From NCBI RefSeq assembly GCF_045278715.1, contig NZ_CP136420.1, positions 434,001-498,000 on the forward strand: a stretch of DNA of 64,000 nt. The letters run 5' to 3'. Of this stretch, positions 16,974 to 25,247 are shown in pieces. The notes beneath the pieces were generated by a model. That model made no database searches. It had not been told where the DNA came from and saw only the letters and a list, made by a program, of their open reading frames with translations. How positions within the stretch are numbered: the stretch's first letter is position 1; each line of letters starts with the position of its first letter. Source of the DNA: Neomoorella carbonis. GTDB lineage: Bacteria; Bacillota; DSM-521; Neomoorellales; Neomoorellaceae. The position numbers were made by a program, and so were the translations under genes.

Positions 16974-18899
16974 ATGCAGCAATTTCCTTTACTTATCAGC
17001 CCAACTAAAATAGGTAATTTGCAGCTCAAAAACAGGATGGTAATGCCACCAATGGAAACCAATTATGCCTATAGCGATGGGTCAGTGACTGACCGTCTGG
17101 TGACTTACCATGAAGAAAGGGCCCGTGGTGGCGTAGGCTTGATTATTGTCGAAGCGTCTTATGTCCACATTACGGGTAAAGGTTTTAAAAACGGATTGGG
17201 TATCTATTCCGACCGCCTGATTCCGGGGCTACGCCGTCTGGTGGAGGCCGTCCATGCCCACGGGGCCAAAATAGCCATCCAGCTCTTCCACGGTGGTCGG
17301 CAGGCCCACTCGGAATATACCGGCCAGCCCCTTTTAGCTCCTTCACCCATACCTGATCCGACTGTGGGGGAGATACCAAAAGAGTTATCCAGAGACGAAA
17401 TCAATATGCTGGTAAAGGCCTTTGCTGAGGCTGCCCGGCGGGCTAAAACGGCCGGCTTTGATGCCATAGAAATCCACGGTGCCCATGGTTACCTCCTGGA
17501 TGAATTTCTTTCTCCATTTTCCAACAAACGCACAGATGAATATGGCGGCTCGCTGGAAAACCGGATGCGCTTCCCACTGGAAGTTGTACGGGCGGTGCGA
17601 CAGGCTGTCGGGCCGGAATTCCCCATAATCTACCGGATGAGTGCAGATGAAAAGGTTCCGGGAGGGCTTACCCTCGATGAAACTAAGGTTGTGGCCAGGA
17701 GGCTTGAACAAGAGGGAGTTAACGCTCTCCACGTCTCAGCTGGTGTTTATGCGTCAGCGCAGTGGGTTATCCAGCCTATGTATCTCCCCCGGGGTTGCCT
17801 GGTAGACCTGGCTCAGGGTATCAAGTCGGTTGTTAAGATTCCAGTTATAGCCGTCGGGCGCATTAACGATCCGGAAGTTGCTGAAGATATCCTGAAGGCA
17901 GGTAAAGCGGATTTAATCTCTTTTGGCCGGGAACTGATCACTGATCCGGAAATGCCTAAAAAGGTAATAGAAGGCAGGTTAGATGAAATCCGCCATTGTA
18001 TCGCCTGTTGCCAGGCTTGCATCGATGAACTGTTCCGGGACCATGCCATTGGCTGTACAGTCAACGCCCGGGCAGGTTATGAGCGTGAATTTACCCTGGG
18101 CCGGGCATCACGGCCTCGTAAGGTCCTGGTTGTCGGCGGGGGGCCGGCCGGGATGGAAGTAGCCAGGGTAGCAGCCCTCCGTGGACACCAGGTTACCCTC
18201 TGGGAAAAGTCCGGCGACCTGGGCGGCCAACTCCTCCTCGCCTTTACACCGCCTCAGAAGGGCGAGATTGCCACTTTCAGGGATTATTTGATAGGACAAC
18301 TGGCCAAACTCAAAGTAAAAGTCCAGCTTAATAAGGAAGCTACCCCGGAGGCCGTCTGCCAGGAAAAACCTGATGTAGTGGTAATAGCTACCGGCGCCCG
18401 CCCGGCTACCTTGAATGTGCCGGGGGTAGAAGCAGAAAATGTCGTGCTTTCGTGGGATGTTTTACGAGGGAAGGTCAAGGTAGGTAAAAAAGTGGCAGTG
18501 ATTGGTGGCGGCCTGGTGGGCTGCGAGACGGCCGAATATCTGGCCGAAAAGGGACATGAAGTAACTATTATCGAAATGCTACCACAGGTCGCGGGTGACA
18601 TCGGGCCCCTGGTAGGTGCTATGCTGATGGAACGACTGAAACAGCAGGTTAAAATAATTACTGGGGCTAAACTTAAAGCCATTAAAGGTAGGACCATCAC
18701 CTTTGCCTATAATGACAGGGAAGAAGACCTGGCCGATATTGATACAGTTGTGTTGGCCATCGGATCCAGGCCTGAAGATACTCTGGCTCAGGCAATGGAA
18801 GGTTCCGGTATCGATTATTATGTAATCGGCGATGCCGTCAGTCCACGTAGAATAACCCAGGCCATCTTCGAAGCCATGCGCGTGGGGCATGAATTGTAA
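16974..18899 (+). CDS. NADH:flavin oxidoreductase / 2-enoate reductase-type iron-sulfur flavoenzyme
   Basis: A complete 641-residue enzyme of the 2,4-dienoyl-CoA/2-enoate reductase family. It has an FMN TIM barrel (residues 1 to ~340, with EIHGAHGYLLDEFLSPFSN), a 4Fe-4S site Cys342-x2-Cys345-x3-Cys349-x11-Cys361, an FAD Rossmann fold (VLVVGGGPAGMEVA, ~384) and a normal NAD(P) motif (VAVIGGGLVGCETAEYL). It should reduce an activated C=C bond with NAD(P)H. Unlike the paralog at the start of the window, both nucleotide sites have GxGxxG. A TATAAT-like hexamer lies at 16918-16923. The IS66 element sits just after its stop codon. Confidence 0.92.
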   Translation: MQQFPLLISPTKIGNLQLKNRMVMPPMETNYAYSDGSVTDRLVTYHEERARGGVGLIIVEASYVHITGKGFKNGLGIYSDRLIPGLRRLVEAVHAHGAKIAIQLFHGGRQAHSEYTGQPLLAPSPIPDPTVGEIPKELSRDEINMLVKAFAEAARRAKTAGFDAIEIHGAHGYLLDEFLSPFSNKRTDEYGGSLENRMRFPLEVVRAVRQAVGPEFPIIYRMSADEKVPGGLTLDETKVVARRLEQEGVNALHVSAGVYASAQWVIQPMYLPRGCLVDLAQGIKSVVKIPVIAVGRINDPEVAEDILKAGKADLISFGRELITDPEMPKKVIEGRLDEIRHCIACCQACIDELFRDHAIGCTVNARAGYEREFTLGRASRPRKVLVVGGGPAGMEVARVAALRGHQVTLWEKSGDLGGQLLLAFTPPQKGEIATFRDYLIGQLAKLKVKVQLNKEATPEAVCQEKPDVVVIATGARPATLNVPGVEAENVVLSWDVLRGKVKVGKKVAVIGGGLVGCETAEYLAEKGHEVTIIEMLPQVAGDIGPLVGAMLMERLKQQVKIITGAKLKAIKGRTITFAYNDREEDLADIDTVVLAIGSRPEDTLAQAMEGSGIDYYVIGDAVSPRRITQAIFEAMRVGHEL

Positions 18900-18941
18900 A
18901 ATTATACCTTCTAACCCGGGATATAAGTAAGCGTAAAATAG

Positions 18942-18966
18942 CCCCCACCTATCACCGAGGTGGGGG
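18942..18966 (-). terminator. terminator inside the IS66 end
   Basis: Perfect 9-bp stem CCCCCACCT/AGGTGGGGG with a 7-base loop, followed by CTATTTT on the minus strand. It lies just past the tnpC stop and overlaps the terminal repeat. The relic copy has the equivalent hairpin at 7835-7860. Confidence 0.7.
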
Positions 18967-18977
18967 CAAAAACAAGC

Positions 18978-20552
18978 TTAACTATGCATACGGCAAACAG
19001 GAGGCAAAGTTTCCGACCAAGGCAGGAGTTGATCCAGGGCATCTTTATCCTGGAGGTCCAGGTTGGGTAATTTTTCAAAGAGGTAAATAAGGTACTGGAA
19101 GGGATTTAACTCGTTTTCTTTTGCCGTTTCTATGATGCTATAGGTAATGGCGCTGGCTTTGGCACCCCGCGGGGTGTTGGCAAACAACCAGTTCTTGCGG
19201 CCGATGACGAAGGGCTTGATGGAACGTTCACTCCGGTTGTTATCGAGTTCCAAGCGCCCGTCTTGTAAAAAAGCGGTTAGTTTATCCCATTGGCTAAGAC
19301 AATAGTAAATCGCCTGCCCAAAGGAGCTTTTGGGCAGCACCTGCGCTTTCTGTTTTTTTAGCCACGCCAAAAAGGCGTCCAGCATGGGCCGGCTGCGCAC
19401 CTGGCGGATTTGATATCGTTCCTCTGGTGGAACTTCTTTCAGGTCACGCTCTATGGCAAAAAGCTGGTTGCAGTACTCCAGCCCCTCCCTGGCAGCCACG
19501 GCTGCCGAACGTTTCGCCTCCGGCAGGGCCTTGAGCGCCTCATCGAACTTGCGCCGGGCATGGGCCCAGCAGCCGACCAGGGTGACATCTGGAAGTTCAT
19601 TGTAGCCGGCATAGCCGTCAACGTGCAAATAACCCTTAAAACCTGACAGGAAGCGGCGGGGGTGTTTGCCGGCCCGGGTGGTCTGGTAGTCGTAAAGGAT
19701 GATGGGGGGTCCGTCCCGCCCGGTACGGTAAAGCCAAAGATATGATTTGGTGGTAGCTTCCCTCCCGGGTTCCTGCAGCACCTGTAAGGTGGTCTCGTCG
19801 GCATGGAGGATATCTCTTTTAAGCAGGTATTCATGGAGGCGGTCATAAATATGGGTTAGCCAGGTGTTGGCTCCATGGAGCACCCAGTTGGCCATTGTCT
19901 GCCGGGAAAGGTCTATCCCCAAACCTTTAAACTGCTGCTCCTGGCGGTAGAGGGGTAGGCCTGCCCCGTATTTCTGGGTCATGATGTAGGCCAGGAGGGA
20001 GGGAGATAGGGGGCTGCCGGGAAGTACAGGAGCAGGCATGGGTGCCGTGATAACGGGAGTACTTATCTCCTCCTTCTCGCAGCGGCGGCAGGAATAGACG
20101 TAGCGCACATGTTTGACCACTTTCACCTGGGCGGGGATTACTTTGAGTTCCTGCCGCACCTCGGTGCTCATTTCATGCAAAGGGCCGCCGCAACACGGGC
20201 AGACCCGCTCTTCTTCCGGCAGGCGGTGCTCTATTACTTCTACCGGCAGTTCTTCCAGGTTCATATCCCGGCGGCTGTGTTTTTTGCGGCGCTGGTAGGT
20301 GATGGTTTCCAAATCCGGCTCAGGTGCCTCCGGCCGGGCTTCCGCTTCCGCTTCGTTAAAAAGTAAAAGCTGCTCTTCTAAAGGCTTGGTCCGTTCGCTG
20401 GAAACACCGAATTGCCGCTTCTTGCTTAAACGAAACTGCTCCATAAACCAGTTTAGCTTGGCGGTTAGTTCGGCATTCTCCCGTTCCAGCTGAACACAGC
20501 GCTCTTGCAGCTCTTCTATAGTCATGGCAGCGATAGATTGAGAAGTGTTCAT
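18978..20552 (-). CDS. tnpC: IS66 transposase TnpC
   Basis: A 524-residue DDE transposase. It has an N-terminal coiled leucine-rich segment, a zinc-binding pair (CPCCGGPL and YSCRRCE), and the catalytic triad in DILHADETTLQV, YLHVDGYAGYN and ELDNNRSERSIKPF. It is the main recombinase of the element. Full length and uninterrupted, and it serves as the reference for the decayed copy at 7872-8837. Confidence 0.95.
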   Translation of the reverse strand: MNTSQSIAAMTIEELQERCVQLERENAELTAKLNWFMEQFRLSKKRQFGVSSERTKPLEEQLLLFNEAEAEARPEAPEPDLETITYQRRKKHSRRDMNLEELPVEVIEHRLPEEERVCPCCGGPLHEMSTEVRQELKVIPAQVKVVKHVRYVYSCRRCEKEEISTPVITAPMPAPVLPGSPLSPSLLAYIMTQKYGAGLPLYRQEQQFKGLGIDLSRQTMANWVLHGANTWLTHIYDRLHEYLLKRDILHADETTLQVLQEPGREATTKSYLWLYRTGRDGPPIILYDYQTTRAGKHPRRFLSGFKGYLHVDGYAGYNELPDVTLVGCWAHARRKFDEALKALPEAKRSAAVAAREGLEYCNQLFAIERDLKEVPPEERYQIRQVRSRPMLDAFLAWLKKQKAQVLPKSSFGQAIYYCLSQWDKLTAFLQDGRLELDNNRSERSIKPFVIGRKNWLFANTPRGAKASAITYSIIETAKENELNPFQYLIYLFEKLPNLDLQDKDALDQLLPWSETLPPVCRMHS

Positions 20553-20632
20553 GCATTAATGATTCGACGAATCGCTTCGAATTCCTCTAGAATCAACCAT
20601 AAACAGAAAATATTTCTTTCTGGTACTTTATA

Positions 20633-20989
20633 TTACAAGATGGTGCGCGCTTTTACCTCGGGATGGGCTTGGGGCTGTTTTAAGGGGAGGCCGTCAAGCA
20701 GCCAGCGCAGCTCCCGACGGCTTATGGTGATGGTTGCCGAAGTGGTATCTTGAGGCCATAGGAATTTGCCCTTCTCCAGCCGGCGGTAATAAAGCCAGAA
20801 ACCGTTGTGCTCCCAGTGGAGGATCTTTAGTTTATCCCTATTGCGGTTACAGAAAACGAAAAGGCAAGAAGAGAAGGGGTCCAGTTCAAACCCTTCCTTG
20901 ACCAGCACCGCCAGGCCGTCAATGGACTTGCGCAGATCCGTTGCACCGCAGGCGAGATAAACCCGGTCGATGCCTGTTTCGTTTAGCAT
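20633..20989 (-). CDS. tnpB: IS66 accessory protein TnpB
   Basis: A 118-residue protein with the IS66 Orf2 signature: CGATDLRKSIDGLAVLV, CLFVFCNRNRDKLKILHWEHNGFWLYYRRLEKG, then ISRRELRWLLDGL. It is required for IS66 transposition although its activity is not known. Its start overlaps the end of tnpA by 7 bases. Confidence 0.95.
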   Translation of the reverse strand: MLNETGIDRVYLACGATDLRKSIDGLAVLVKEGFELDPFSSCLFVFCNRNRDKLKILHWEHNGFWLYYRRLEKGKFLWPQDTTSATITISRRELRWLLDGLPLKQPQAHPEVKARTIL

Positions 20990-21309
20990 AAAGCCACCAG
21001 CGCCTTAACCACCTGAGAAAGCAAGGCGGGATCAAAGCCGGGCTTTACTTCGATGCTGACCGGTCCTACATTAACCAGTAAAGCGTGGCCCTGTTCTATA
21101 GAAGCCTGCTCGGTTATTTTTACCGGCAACCACCGGTTTGAGTTTCCCGGGGAAACCGCATCCTGGTTTTTATACTTCCGCAGCCAGTACCATAATTGCT
21201 TGGGGTTAACGTCCTCATGGGAGGAGCACCATTCTTTTACGCTCTGCCCACTCTTCTTGTATTCAGCTATCCGGGTTTCCCATAGTGCTTGCCGTTCGGC
21301 TTTGGTCAT
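20983..21309 (-). CDS. tnpA: IS66 accessory protein TnpA
   Basis: A 108-residue protein with an N-terminal helix-turn-helix-like region (QALWETRIAEYKKSGQSVKEWCSSH, PKQLWYWLRKYK), typical of IS66 TnpA. It is the first gene of the element, preceded by GGAGGGG, and is translationally coupled to tnpB. Confidence 0.93.
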   Translation of the reverse strand: MTKAERQALWETRIAEYKKSGQSVKEWCSSHEDVNPKQLWYWLRKYKNQDAVSPGNSNRWLPVKITEQASIEQGHALLVNVGPVSIEVKPGFDPALLSQVVKALVALC

Positions 21310-21503
21310 AAAAAATCCCCCTCCATTGATGTTCTTGAGGGAGATTATCCTATAAATGTTGCTTTGGTGCTAGGTGGGTTGGGTTTGACGCTTACGGATA
21401 TAATCCCGGGTATTTTATTGTGCGCCCGGCATAGGTATTTACTTGGAGGTGCATGAGAGGTGCAGTGTAAAATTACAATAGGCGGAAGAGAAAAGGAGCA
21501 AAA

Positions 21504-21572
21504 ATGAGGAAAGAGACCTCACAGGAAGATAAACGCCGTAAAAGAAGAGAGGTCTCTTATGGTAAACGGTAA
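21504..21572 (+). CDS. possible 22-residue basic leader peptide
   Basis: ATG preceded by AAAAGGAGCAAAA, running 22 codons to TAA. The peptide is strongly basic, with a run KRRKRR in the middle. The frame overlaps a perfect 10-bp inverted repeat, AAGAGACCTC (21511-21520) and GAGGTCTCTT (21549-21558). It may be a leader peptide for attenuation or chance. No homolog is known to me. Confidence 0.3.
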   Translation: MRKETSQEDKRRKRREVSYGKR

Positions 21573-21645
21573 GCTTTGTTGACAATCAACCTGGCGTTGA
21601 GCACAATAAAAATAACAAGAACACAAATGGTGAAGGAATAAAAGG

Positions 21646-21695
21646 CAAAGGCGCCTTTTGGAGAGCTGGTTCTCACCAAGAGGCGCTTTGTTGTT
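21646..21695 (+). terminator. terminator-like hairpin 1 in the nitrilase leader
   Basis: CAAAGGCGCCTTTTGG (21646-21661) pairs with CCAAGAGGCGCTTTG (21676-21690), one bulge and one G-U pair, followed by TTGTTT. The left arm contains AAAGGCGCCTTT, itself a perfect palindrome, so two mutually exclusive folds are possible. Confidence 0.55.
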
Positions 21696-21743
21696 TAAGC
21701 TTTATTAGTTATGAAATCTATGGTCCGACGCCGGACGAAAGGC

Positions 21744-21790
21744 AAGGGTGCCTGGATGAAAGTACTTTACCAGGTACCCTTTCTTTATTT
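21744..21790 (+). terminator. terminator-like hairpin 2 in the nitrilase leader
   Basis: AAGGGTGCCTGG (21744-21755) pairs with CCAGGTACCCTT (21770-21781), a 12-bp stem with one G-U pair and a 14-base loop, followed by TCTTTATTT. Confidence 0.6.
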
Positions 21791-22122
21791 GCATGTATAG
21801 AAGCAACGTCCCGGGATGAATAGGCGCCGTTCACACCCGGGCGATGAGTATAGACCTGAATCCGTGATAATAACAACCGGCTGAGGCTTGTACTAACATT
21901 AAATAGTACTAGTAGTTATATTTAACATCTGCTGATACATTGAATTGGATGTAATGTTGATTATATGGACTAAAACCCCTACTTAAAGCCACTTTTATAA
22001 GGGTAACAGTAAATTACACCTCCCGTCCTAAGAGGCTTAGTCCTGCTTAAAAAAACTAACTGTAGCTAGAAGTTCTTCTTTTAGAGGGAGGCTAAACTGC
22101 CTTTTCAAAAGGAGGATGCGAA

Positions 22123-23013
22123 ATGAGTACCGTTACTTTGGCGACTGTGTGTATGAACGTGGTGTTCGATAAGAAAAAAAATCTGGAAAAGTATTTTCGG
22201 TTTATCGACGAAGCAGCTGCAAAAAACGCAAACCTGATTGCTTTCCCAGAGCAATCGCTGCAGGGGTATTTACACAACCTTGGGCAGTTTAAGCTGGAAA
22301 CTATGGAGTACCAGCATGCCAATGCGGAAGTAGTACCCGAGGGAAAGAGCACACAAGCTCTCATTGCTAAAGCCAAGGAGAAGAATATGTATATAATCTG
22401 GGGGATGACAGAGAGAGATAAGGAAAGATATGACGTTCTTTATAACGCAGCTGTCCTAGTGGGTCCCGAGGGTTTTTTAGGCGTATACAGAAAGGTACAC
22501 CAGCCTCTGGATGAGAAACATATCTATTTCGATGGACACGAATGGCCCGTCTTTGACACCAAGATAGGAAAGATTGGCATGCTTATATGTTACGACAAGT
22601 CTTTTCCAGAATCTTCGCGGGAACTCGCCTTAAGAGGAGCTGAGATCCTGGTCATGCCAACCGCTTGGCCTCTCACAACTGTTGGTGCTGACTATAAAAC
22701 CGATTACTGTAAGTACCTCTATGACCTCTATGATTGCGTGAGAGCAGCCGAAAACCAGTGCTTCTTCATCTCTTCAAATCACGTTGGCGTTAGCGGCGAT
22801 CACGAGTTCTTTGGCCACAGCCGAATCGTTGGTCCTAACGGAAGAGTTATTGTTGAAACTGGTATGGAAGAAGGGCTCGCAGTAACAACTGTAGATGTAA
22901 AGGAACAGATTGTTAAAGCTAAGACCATCGATTTTCTTGGGCTCTGCCAGTTAAAAGACCGTAAGCCTTCTACTTACACAATGATTTCATCTCCCATCAA
23001 AGAGTCACGATGA
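22123..23013 (+). CDS. carbon-nitrogen hydrolase (nitrilase superfamily amidase)
   Basis: A 296-residue nitrilase-superfamily enzyme with the catalytic triad Glu43 (AFPEQS), Lys124 (YRKVHQP) and Cys156 (LICYDKSFPE). It hydrolyses an amide or N-carbamoyl bond; the CYD context and length fit amidases of this superfamily better than true nitrilases. AT-rich compared with the window average. A second, longer member follows 170 bp downstream. Which amide is used cannot be read from the sequence. Confidence 0.92.
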   Translation: MSTVTLATVCMNVVFDKKKNLEKYFRFIDEAAAKNANLIAFPEQSLQGYLHNLGQFKLETMEYQHANAEVVPEGKSTQALIAKAKEKNMYIIWGMTERDKERYDVLYNAAVLVGPEGFLGVYRKVHQPLDEKHIYFDGHEWPVFDTKIGKIGMLICYDKSFPESSRELALRGAEILVMPTAWPLTTVGADYKTDYCKYLYDLYDCVRAAENQCFFISSNHVGVSGDHEFFGHSRIVGPNGRVIVETGMEEGLAVTTVDVKEQIVKAKTIDFLGLCQLKDRKPSTYTMISSPIKESR

Positions 23014-23185
23014 TTTTCATCCCCATCAATATCGCACTTCAAGAAAGGCGGGGGCTTCCGTGAGTTCAAGGCAATGGAGGAGGTTTGGGTTCTTAGTGAG
23101 CATCTCAACAGGATTGGGTATGGGAAAATATGTCGCAAAGTCGGGTTTAAGTTAAATTATATATTTACAAAAGGAGGAAAAAATT

Positions 23186-24385
23186 ATGTTGGAAGTAAAC
23201 ACACAAAAAATTAATAAGAAAGTTATGGGCGGAAAGGAAAAAGTAAGAGTTGCAGCAATTCAGGCCTCCCAGATTGTATTCAATAAAGAGAAATCCATTC
23301 AAAAGGCTTGTCGTTTAATCAAAGAAGCAGGTGCCAACGGGGCAGAATTGGTGGCTTTTTCTGAAACCTTTATTCCGGTTTACCCTGCTTATTATACTGG
23401 AGGTTGGGAATCTCCACTTGAAGAATGGATGGCCTGGAATGTGAATTTGCAGGATCACTCAGTCGTCATTCCTAGCGAAGACACGGAAATTATCGGGCAA
23501 GCGTGCCGAGAGGCGGGTGTCTACTGTGTTATGGGTGTTAACGAACTAGATGATAAGACGGGTTCACGGACCTTATATAATACTCAAATTATGTTCGGTA
23601 AAGATGGAAAAGTACTTGGTCGACACCGGAAGTTAATGCCAACATATACAGAACGTACGTATTGGGGATGGGGTGACGGGAGCGACCTGAAAGTCTACGA
23701 TACCGATATCGGGCGAATAGGTTCCCTAATATGCTGGGAACACCATACGATTTTGGTGCGTGCCGCCCAAATGTTAATGGGTGAAGAATTTCATATTTCT
23801 AATTGGCCCGGTAACTGGTCGATCGGTTCAGGAAAACCCGGAGAAAAAAGAGGGACGGTATTGGAGGGCTCTACTAATTCTTTGGGATATCCTTGTGACC
23901 TTCAATTTGCCATCAGAGAATATGCTTTTGAAGCGGGATCTTTTGTAATTAGTGTAAGCGGTTTGCTTAGAGAAGAAGACTTTGAGCCACAATTCAAAGA
24001 TTTTATCACGAGCGATCATATGAATTTCAAATGGGCAGTGGGGGGAAGTGCAATTGTGAATCCGTTTGGGGAATACCTCGCTGAACCCGTATTTAACCAA
24101 GAAACAATTCTCTACGCTGACTGTTATGCTAACGATATCAAGGCAGTAAAGGCCTTTTTTGATGGATTGGGCCATTATTCCCGGCCAGATGTGACAAGGT
24201 TGCTGGTAAAGACTACGCCTAATGAAAATGTTATTCCATTGGCCGAATCAGTCGCACCGCCATCTATTACCATTCCATCTTATACTGATCTTAAGCGGAT
24301 TTCCGAAACCTTTGAAGTTAGCCTGAAGAAACTTGAAACACTAGCAACAAAGGTTGAGGAATTATTAACTGCTGCTAGTAGGTAA
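23186..24385 (+). CDS. nitrilase
   Basis: A 399-residue nitrilase-branch enzyme. Triad Glu60 (AFSETF), Lys149 (HRKLMPTYTERTYWG) and Cys183 (LICWEHH); the CWEHH context is typical of true nitrilases, which convert nitriles to carboxylic acid and ammonia. AGGAGG precedes the ATG. The N-terminal ~18 residues precede the usual start of the fold. Together with the upstream amidase-like enzyme it suggests stepwise use of nitriles or cyanide-derived nitrogen. A strong terminator lies about 160 bp downstream. Confidence 0.92.
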   Translation: MLEVNTQKINKKVMGGKEKVRVAAIQASQIVFNKEKSIQKACRLIKEAGANGAELVAFSETFIPVYPAYYTGGWESPLEEWMAWNVNLQDHSVVIPSEDTEIIGQACREAGVYCVMGVNELDDKTGSRTLYNTQIMFGKDGKVLGRHRKLMPTYTERTYWGWGDGSDLKVYDTDIGRIGSLICWEHHTILVRAAQMLMGEEFHISNWPGNWSIGSGKPGEKRGTVLEGSTNSLGYPCDLQFAIREYAFEAGSFVISVSGLLREEDFEPQFKDFITSDHMNFKWAVGGSAIVNPFGEYLAEPVFNQETILYADCYANDIKAVKAFFDGLGHYSRPDVTRLLVKTTPNENVIPLAESVAPPSITIPSYTDLKRISETFEVSLKKLETLATKVEELLTAASR

Positions 24386-24544
24386 AAAATGAGCTTTTCT
24401 TACCCTGAGACTACTCACCTATAAATAGAAAGGTAGTTGGGAACGGGACTATTAAAGCTGATAGGTTAACACAGGTTAACAGTTGAAGATTTAGATACAA
24501 CCCGACTTTGCGACATATTTTCCCAAACTCAGCCTGGTGAAGTA

Positions 24545-24587
24545 GGCATGGGATGTCTGGCTAAAGCCGGTTATCCCATGCCTTTTT
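24545..24587 (+). terminator. intrinsic terminator after the nitrilase gene
   Basis: Perfect 10-bp stem GGCATGGGAT (24545-24554) / ATCCCATGCC (24573-24582) followed by five T. Confidence 0.85.
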
Positions 24588-25247
24588 ATGAACGGCTTGC
24601 AATTTCACCGCACCTGGCTCTCCAGCTGCCAGCCTGAGGGCGAATTGCCAGGGAACCTAAATTGATCCAGGCAACTCGCTCCTCATCTTCAGGCGGAGAG
24701 CATGGCCTGGGCCGGGTCAGGAGCTACGTGGCCCTCCATCTTGCCTTTCAAAAAAGCCTGCCGCTGCATTTCTTCTAGGGGTATTTCCAGGTTGTAAATC
24801 ATCCGCTCCACCTTCCAGTGACTGCTTGCGTCCAGCATACGCTCGATTTTCCCCTCAAGTCTCCTAGCTTTCTGGGTTTGATGATCTTTTTAAGCCAGGT
24901 TTTGAAAAGCGAAACTCATCAGATGGGAGCCGCCTCAAAATCCCTGATACTTTCTGCAGTCAGCTGCCTCTTCCGGACGTAGCTTCCGGTCCAAAAGGAG
25001 ACGCTGAAATACCCTTTTGCCGCCCAGAAGCTGCCGTTACCCCTTGTCGTAGGGGGGGTGGGTTGATTTTCATTTTTCGGTACAGGACACCCCTTCTTAC
25101 GGGTAACATTATTCCAATTATATGAACAGAACGATATTTTCGCCAATAGTGTAAGGGTGTTGAAAAGCTGAAAAACGTTACACCTCCAATATATATACCC
25201 GGTAGGGACCGGCAGCAATAAGCCATTTTGCAGGAAATCCAGGTGGT
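24588..25247 (-). other. gene-poor spacer with minus-strand coding debris
   Basis: No intact gene. The minus strand carries a 49-codon frame (24838 down to 24689, starting MLDASSHWKVERMIYNLEIP), open upstream to an in-frame TAA near 24890. It may be the tail of a gene broken by that stop. A second fragment in another frame ends near 24919 (about 35 residues beginning SFWAAKGYFSVSFW). Both look protein-like but I cannot name a family. Confidence 0.35.

Larger units (their letters stand above)
18927..21395 (-). mobile_element. intact IS66-family insertion sequence with 8-bp target duplication
   Basis: Terminal inverted repeats begin GTAAGCGT at 18927 and end ACGCTTAC at 21395; inside them CCCACCTA and CACC are shared. 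The octamer GGATATAA is present directly outside both ends (18919-18926 and 21396-21403), the 8-bp duplication expected for IS66. All three genes tnpA, tnpB and tnpC are open, so it is probably functional and recent. It lies 27 bases after the reductase stop codon. Confidence 0.95.
21404..22122 (+). other. hairpin-rich leader region before the nitrilase genes
   Basis: About 720 bases without a long gene. In order it holds a 22-codon open frame with a good ribosome site (21504-21572), a TTGACA hexamer at 21579-21584 with CACAAT 17 bases on, a terminator-like hairpin at 21646-21690, a small hairpin GTCCG-loop-CGGAC at 21723-21736, and a second terminator-like hairpin at 21744-21781. The remainder to 22122 is AT-rich, with a GGAGG ribosome site before the nitrilase ATG. 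I could not match it to a known riboswitch class. Confidence 0.5.

Noticed and set aside
21404..22122. Possible guanidine-type riboswitch before the nitrilases
   Set aside because: One small hairpin has an ACGC loop and a GGACGAAAGG follows, but the paired ACGR-loop architecture of the known class is not there.
24919..25218. 99-codon minus-strand frame near the SbcD-like gene as an intact gene
   Set aside because: Only about the last 35 residues look protein-like, no start signal is present, and no family could be named. Kept only as debris.
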